From the NCBI GenBank assembly GCA_014380965.1, contig JACMIV010000187.1, forward strand, positions 1-9,699: a stretch of DNA of 9,699 nt, written 5' to 3'. A program made the position numbers and the translations under genes. Of the stretch, positions 5,671-9,699 are shown one piece after another; position 1 is the stretch's first letter; the number at the start of each line of letters is the position of its first letter. Source of the DNA: Rhizobiaceae bacterium. Its GTDB lineage: Bacteria > Pseudomonadota > Alphaproteobacteria > Rhizobiales > Rhizobiaceae. The notes beneath the pieces are model-generated. The model made no database searches. It saw nothing but the letters and a program-made list of their open reading frames with translations, and had not been told where the DNA came from.

Positions 5671-6533
5671 CCGGGACGTCCCTCGCCTCGAGACGGTCGG
5701 TCATCCCCGAGCGTCGCGAGTCGCGCTACTGGGGGATGCCGACTTCGAACGAACGCGACCGCCGCAAGGCCCGCCAGGGGAAACAGGATTTCGGCGAACG
5801 CGCTCCCCCAAGCCGTGAGCCGGGCGAGAAGGCTTGACGACGGCATTGCGTTCGCATCTCCCCGTCCGGCCATGCGCGACGCAAGGCCGTCTGCCGGAAC
5901 GGTCGGCGCGCCCGCCGTTTCCGTCGGCGTGTCGGCCGATCCCGCCAGCAGAACCGCCAGCCCCTCGCGGAAAGCCGGCCGCCCGGTTCTTGCCAGTTCG
6001 AGGGCGGTGAAATCCTGTGACCAGGCAAGTCCCGGCCGCTGCCGGTCGCGCAGCGCGCGCGGAATGGACATCTCGACGAAGGGCTGCCCGGCGCCTTGCA
6101 GGGCACGGCTCGTCTCCCCGTAGAGCCGATTGTCGAAGACATATAGCCGAAGCGGCTCGGCCGTGCCGTTCCCGCCGATCGCAGCAAGGAGGTCGGCACC
6201 GAGCGTGGCGCCGCTGAGGACCCTCGTCTCGCCTCTGTCTGGGAAGGTGATCTCCAGCCGGTCCGCGAAGACGTCGACACCCGCGCTCGTGGCAATGCCG
6301 GGTGTGGCATGGCCATGGCGATAGAGCAGCTCGACCATCCCGCCCGCCGTCTGCGGCGCGCGTCTGACGAGGTGGAACGCCTGATCCGCTTCGATCGGGA
6401 AGGATAGGTCGTTTCCGGCGGCCTCCTCCTGTTGGGCAAGGCCTATGAAGATCAGAAGGATCATGAAGCAGGCGGCGAAGAAGCTCGCCGACAGGTCGGT
6501 CAGCACCGTCAGGTCCATGCGCCAGCCCGTCAT
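5637..6533 (-). CDS. ExbD/MotB-like membrane protein with a second C-terminal span
   Basis: Predicted inner-membrane protein of 298 residues. The N-terminus MTGWRMDLTVLTDLSASFFA leads into a span at about 14-34, with Asp13 at its start. This is the position and context (LTDL before a hydrophobic helix) of the proton-carrying Asp in ExbD, TolR and MotB. Residues about 36-240 would be periplasmic; the stretch RGETRVLSGATLGADLL (100-116) and the following strand resemble an ExbD-like fold only loosely. A second span lies at about 246-262, followed by a basic tail, an arrangement unlike usual ExbD. No peptidoglycan-binding OmpA motif is seen. The ATG overlaps the upstream stop by four bases (ATGA), indicating translational coupling. 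The last 35 or so codons run through a palindrome and may be poorly conserved. The family call rests on topology, the Asp and the neighbours. Confidence 0.72.
   Translation of the reverse strand: MTGWRMDLTVLTDLSASFFAACFMILLIFIGLAQQEEAAGNDLSFPIEADQAFHLVRRAPQTAGGMVELLYRHGHATPGIATSAGVDVFADRLEITFPDRGETRVLSGATLGADLLAAIGGNGTAEPLRLYVFDNRLYGETSRALQGAGQPFVEMSIPRALRDRQRPGLAWSQDFTALELARTGRPAFREGLAVLLAGSADTPTETAGAPTVPADGLASRMAGRGDANAMPSSSLLARLTAWGSAFAEILFPLAGLAAVAFVRSRHPPVARLATLGDDRPSRGEGRPGQSGVDSPGSR
5696..5743. repeat. Palindromic element at the convergent operon ends
   Basis: GTCGG (5696-5700) and CATCCCC (5702-5708) pair with GGGGATG (5732-5738) and CCGAC (5739-5743): 12 bp with one bulged T. The inner part, AGCG to CGCT, can pair further. 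CATCCCC...GGGGATG arms resemble dispersed intergenic palindromes common in alphaproteobacteria (recalled, not searched). It lies inside the 3' end of the leftward gene and 26 bases past the rightward stop, so it may act as a two-way terminator. Confidence 0.6.
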
Positions 6534-7069
6534 GTCGCTCCCCGACGCCTGGAGGCAAGGCAGGCTCTCCTCAGCGCGATGTCGCGTGCGAAATCGCAGG
6601 CCGTATCCATGCGGACCTGATGGATGTCCGCAACGCCGACCGCGCCCGTCAGCGCCTCGAAGAGGAAGGCCGCCTCCGACCCGTCCGGCTCGATCACGAG
6701 CAGGATGTTCCGCCCCCCGGCGACGAGTGCCGAGAGCGTGGACGCAAGCGCCGGGTCGTCGAGAACGGCGCCGAGCGCGACCGTCCGGTTGCCGTCGGCG
6801 GGAAGCCGCAGGCCGTCCGCCCCGGCGACCGCGACGAAAGCTGGTTCAGCGCCGAGCGTCATCTCCACCGCCCAGAGATCGTCCGGCATGGCGGCGGCGG
6901 GGTTTTTCGCCTGGATCGCCGGGAGAAGAGTGATCAGGAGAAAGACGACGACGCCGACGAGGGCGAAGAAGAGATCGGCCATGGAGGACTGGAGGCCCGA
7001 CGGGTCGCCCGCGTCAGCCTCGTCCGGTCCGTCACCGGCTTCCTCATGGTCGAACATCGTGTCAGCCAT
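6530..7069 (-). CDS. ExbD/MotB-like proton-channel partner protein
   Basis: Predicted inner-membrane protein of 179 residues with ExbD-like topology: an acidic cytoplasmic tail (1-28), one span (about 31-52) and a C-terminal domain in the periplasm. The span begins SSMADLFFALVGVVVFLLI; Asp32, at its cytoplasmic edge, matches the proton-binding Asp of MotB (as in YADFMTALMAFF), ExbD and TolR. The C-terminal half (about 95-155) alternates strands and helices around NILLVIEPDGSEAAFLFEAL, in the manner of the small ExbD/TolR periplasmic domain. There is no OmpA-like peptidoglycan-binding domain, which argues against a flagellar-type MotB. Two late cysteines (158, 170) could form a disulfide. The gene overlaps the upstream ExbB-like gene by 8 bases and the downstream gene by 4. 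Together with its two neighbours it forms an apparent pmf-driven channel module. Confidence 0.78.
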   Translation of the reverse strand: MADTMFDHEEAGDGPDEADAGDPSGLQSSMADLFFALVGVVVFLLITLLPAIQAKNPAAAMPDDLWAVEMTLGAEPAFVAVAGADGLRLPADGNRTVALGAVLDDPALASTLSALVAGGRNILLVIEPDGSEAAFLFEALTGAVGVADIHQVRMDTACDFARDIALRRACLASRRRGAT

Positions 7070-8228
7070 CGCGCGTCGCGACCGCCACCAGATGCCGGCA
7101 GGTGCCCGGCAGTTCCTGTTCGCCGCGCTCGACGAGGGCGAGCATCAGCGAGGCGAGGAGGCCGCCGGTGAGGCCGAGCAGCGTCGTCTCGAACTTCACC
7201 GCAAGGCCCGACAGGCTGCTGCTGACATCCAGCGAGGACGAAGCACCCGGCGAGAAGTCGGTCGGCAGGCCGCCGATCGCGACGGTGAGGCCGATCACCG
7301 TGCCCAGAAACCCGAGCAGCGGCAGGAAGGACAGGAGCGCCCGGATGAGCCGCCGGGAGGCGGCATGAAAGCTGTCGAGCGCCAGCCGCCCGGGGTCGCG
7401 CGGCTCGGTCGTCGAACCCGCCGCCTCGCGCACATAGGCAAGCGCGCGGCTGTGGGTCTGGCCGGGAAGGTGGGTCTCGATCAGGCGGACGATATCCTCC
7501 GGCCGCAAGCGGCCGCCCGCTGCCCGCTGTCGATCGCAGAGCTGCCGGAAGGCGTCGAGGACCGCGCGATCGTTCATCGCGAGCAGCGCTGCATCGAGGA
7601 TAGCCGCCGCGACGACGAAGAACAGCACGACGATCGCCACATGCAGGCCGGTCTCGCCGGTGAAGGCCCGGATCGTGACGGACATCGGATCGAGGCGGCC
7701 GGGCTCGACCGAGAGGTTCGCGGCGAGCTGATAGAAGGCGAGCGTCAGACAGAGGCCGAGGAGAAGGGCGGCGAGCATCGACTGCGTGCGCGGCCGCCGT
7801 CCGGTCGAAAGCGGGTTCTGCCAGTAGCGCGAGAAGCCTACGTCAGCGCTTTCGGCGAGGATGCGGCTGGCAAAGAGCGTGACGAGGATCTGCGGCCAGA
7901 CGTCGGTCGACCGGACGGCGGCGGGGACGGAGAGGCCGGCGGCGACGTCGCGCCCGATCGGAAAAACAAGGGCCGCCGCCGCGCCGACGAGTGTTCCCGC
8001 CGCAAGGAGCGCGCCGAAGGACGCGCTCGGCGGCGGCAGGACGAGACAGGCGGCAAGCGCGACGATGGCCAGAAGCACGGGGCCGAGGGCGAGGGGGCCG
8101 TCGGACGCTGCGTGCACGAAGGCGTGGGCGAAGAGCGACGCGGCGAGACAGCCGGCATAGAGACGCAGCCTGAGATAACCGGCGTCGATCGCTGCAGCCG
8201 TTGCACCGGGGCGCTCCAGCGTCGTCAT
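7062..8228 (-). CDS. MotA/TolQ/ExbB-type proton-channel protein with extended N-terminal membrane region
   Basis: Predicted multi-span inner-membrane protein of 388 residues. The C-terminal part carries the MotA/TolQ/ExbB channel signature: LSFLPLLGFLGTVIGLTVAI (299-318), then SLSGLAVKFETTLLGLTGGL (338-357) and a following hydrophobic stretch. In the family these two helices form the pore lining; the Thr residues of GTVIGL and TTLLGL are typical. Upstream there are about five further spans (near 19-40, 46-65, 70-91, 149-171, 196-217), more than the three of TolQ/ExbB or four of MotA. A cytoplasmic segment (about 218-298) precedes the pore helices, as expected. The start ATG shares four bases with the sctV stop (ATGA), and the stop overlaps the next gene by 8 bases. 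Function is inferred as the conducting subunit for the two ExbD-like proteins. Its link to secretion rests on gene coupling. Confidence 0.85.
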   Translation of the reverse strand: MTTLERPGATAAAIDAGYLRLRLYAGCLAASLFAHAFVHAASDGPLALGPVLLAIVALAACLVLPPPSASFGALLAAGTLVGAAAALVFPIGRDVAAGLSVPAAVRSTDVWPQILVTLFASRILAESADVGFSRYWQNPLSTGRRPRTQSMLAALLLGLCLTLAFYQLAANLSVEPGRLDPMSVTIRAFTGETGLHVAIVVLFFVVAAAILDAALLAMNDRAVLDAFRQLCDRQRAAGGRLRPEDIVRLIETHLPGQTHSRALAYVREAAGSTTEPRDPGRLALDSFHAASRRLIRALLSFLPLLGFLGTVIGLTVAIGGLPTDFSPGASSSLDVSSSLSGLAVKFETTLLGLTGGLLASLMLALVERGEQELPGTCRHLVAVATRDG

Positions 8229-9699
8229 GCGGCGGTGATCTGGCCTTGATGGGCCATCTTGATGCGCTCCAGCGGCTGGATGTTCGCCGAGGGGGTCAGC
8301 TCCTGGTAGGACAGGACGGCAAGACTCGGGAAGTCGCGCTCCACGATCTTGCGCATGAAGCGCCGGATATCCATCGGAGCGAGGATCACCGGCGCCATGC
8401 CCTGCTGCCCTCCGGTTCCGACGATCGACTTCATGCTGGAGATCAGCTCGCGGTGGATGTCAGGCGCGAGCGCGAGGTAGGACGCGCCGCTCGTCTGGCG
8501 CACGGCGCCGCGCACGGCATCCTCGATCTCCTTGGAGATGAGATAGGCCGGGATGATGTTCTGGCCGCCGGAGAACTTGTGGGTGATGTAGCGGCTGAGC
8601 GCCCCGCGCACATGCTCGGCGAGCACGATCGGGTCCTTCTCGCGCTGGCCCCAGGTGACGAGCGCTTCCAGCACAGTGCGCATGTCGCGGATCGAGATCT
8701 CCTCGCTGACCAGGCGCTGGAGCACGTCGGTGATGGTCGTGATCGGCAGGAGGCGCGTCACCTCGCGCACCAGCTCGGCGAAGTTCTTCTGCATCTGGTT
8801 CATCAGGAACATGGTCTCCTGAACCCCGATGAACTCCTGGGCATGCTGCTTCAGGATATGGCCGAGATGAAAGGTCAGCATGCTCGAGAGCGTCATCACC
8901 TGCATGCCCGCCTGCTCCAGGAGCGGCAGGTGCTTCATCGACACCCAGAGGCTCGGCGTGTGCGGCAGGAAATCTTCGCCCCGCTCGAAGGGGACGTTGA
9001 ACATGCGAAGGTTCGCTTCGGTCTCGCGCACGATGAAGTAGCCCGGCCGCGCCCGGCCCGCGGCGACGGGAATCTCGTTGACGAGGACGCGGTACTCGCC
9101 GTCCCTGAGGTTCTCGTTGAGGCGCAGGTGAATGCCTGGAAACGGCACGCCGAGATCGAAGTAGAGGGCGCGGCGCACGCGGGCGACCTCGCGGTCCAGC
9201 TTTTCCGGCCGGATGGAATTGCGCACGCTCGCGGCGATGTCGACGATCAGCGGCACCGTCAGCGCGAAGTTGACCTCCGTCACCGGCGTCTTGTCGTCGT
9301 CGTCCTCCCCGGGAAAGGTCGGCTTGGTGCCGACGGGGGCAAGCGCTGCGGCGAGCGACGGCATTTCGGTCGGCCCGTTCTTGGCCGGTCCCTTCGCCCT
9401 CGATCTGGCAGCGAGGTACCCACCGCCGCCGAAGAGAATGGCAAGCACCAGGAACACCATCCAGGGAAAGCCCGGGATGAGTGCGAAGACGAGCATGATC
9501 GCGCCCGTCACCATCAGCGCCCTTGGCTCGGCCACTATCTGCTTGGCGATGTCCGAGCCGAGGTCTTCGCTGTCGTCCGACGCGACGCGGGTCACGATGA
9601 ATCCGGCGGTGATCGAGATGAAGAGCGCGGGAATCTGCGAGATCAGCCCATCGCCGATCGTCAGCAACGCATAGAGGCTGAACGCCTCGCCCGCTTCGA
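8225..9699 (-). CDS. sctV: SctV, T3SS export gate protein (FHIPEP/LcrD/InvA family), 5' end outside window
   Basis: Major export-gate protein; its nonameric cytoplasmic ring receives chaperone-substrate complexes, and its membrane part couples export to the proton motive force. The frame is open from the window edge, so the first ~200 residues, including the FHIPEP motif, are missing. The internal TTG at 9667 is not a start, because upstream codons (EAGEAFSLYA) continue the family sequence. Visible in order: the end of the membrane region (LLTIGDGLISQIPALFISIT, then two more hydrophobic stretches), an acidic linker, and the cytoplasmic domain. That domain carries highly conserved runs such as GVPFPGIHLRLNE, GEYRVLVNEIPVA, FIGVQETMFLMNQM and LQRLVSEEISIRDMRTVLEA. 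It resembles the Ysc and Ssa/Esc branches more than FlhA. The stop codon overlaps the ExbB-like start by four bases. Confidence 0.97.
   Translation of the reverse strand, partial: EAGEAFSLYALLTIGDGLISQIPALFISITAGFIVTRVASDDSEDLGSDIAKQIVAEPRALMVTGAIMLVFALIPGFPWMVFLVLAILFGGGGYLAARSRAKGPAKNGPTEMPSLAAALAPVGTKPTFPGEDDDDKTPVTEVNFALTVPLIVDIAASVRNSIRPEKLDREVARVRRALYFDLGVPFPGIHLRLNENLRDGEYRVLVNEIPVAAGRARPGYFIVRETEANLRMFNVPFERGEDFLPHTPSLWVSMKHLPLLEQAGMQVMTLSSMLTFHLGHILKQHAQEFIGVQETMFLMNQMQKNFAELVREVTRLLPITTITDVLQRLVSEEISIRDMRTVLEALVTWGQREKDPIVLAEHVRGALSRYITHKFSGGQNIIPAYLISKEIEDAVRGAVRQTSGASYLALAPDIHRELISSMKSIVGTGGQQGMAPVILAPMDIRRFMRKIVERDFPSLAVLSYQELTPSANIQPLERIKMAHQGQITAA

Noticed and set aside
6624..8249. 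541-codon plus-strand frame opposite the ExbB/ExbD-like genes
   Set aside because: Antisense shadow: rich in Arg, Glu and Gly, no domains. The minus strand has three coupled genes with membrane spans and channel motifs.

Overview
The window holds part of a chromosomal-style type III secretion system (T3SS) gene cluster from a high-GC bacterium. The codon use (strong G/C at third positions), start contexts and protein style suggest an alphaproteobacterium, probably Hyphomicrobiales (Rhizobiales). That placement is inferred from composition and protein style only. Both ends cut through T3SS genes, so the cluster continues on either side.

The layout is three transcription blocks. (1) Leftward, positions 1481 to 1: sctD, an inner-membrane ring protein whose C-terminus lies outside the window. 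(2) Rightward, about 1897 to 5670: a Crp/Fnr-type regulator; a small YscE/EscE-like needle co-chaperone; the needle protein SctF; SctW, the YopN-TyeA-type gatekeeper; a SycN-like chaperone; and an unrecognised 95-residue protein. (3) Leftward, 9699 to 5637: the C-terminal two thirds of the export gate SctV, followed by three genes that are not standard T3SS parts. These are a MotA/TolQ/ExbB-type proton-channel subunit and two ExbD/MotB-like single-Asp membrane proteins. Consecutive genes in this block overlap by 4, 8 and 4 bases, so sctV and the three-gene module look translationally coupled.

The core genes (sctD, E, F, W, sycN, V) resemble the Ysc and Ssa/Esc branches of T3SS: an YscE-like co-chaperone, an EscF-like needle, and a fused YopN-TyeA gatekeeper followed by a SycN-like chaperone. 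The proposed division of labour is as follows. SctD forms the ring, SctV is the pmf-linked export gate, SctF polymerises into the needle with SctE preventing early assembly, SctW with SycN controls substrate switching, and the Crp-like protein is a likely local regulator.

The most unusual feature is the ExbB/ExbD-like module locked to sctV. It suggests a dedicated proton-driven motor, or pmf-transducing complex, attached to this secretion system. Smaller points of interest are paired 15-bp-spaced direct repeats upstream of sctF and sctW, a four-copy 16-bp tandem repeat between sctW and sycN, and a dispersed-repeat-like palindrome that forms the 3' end of the last gene of the leftward operon.
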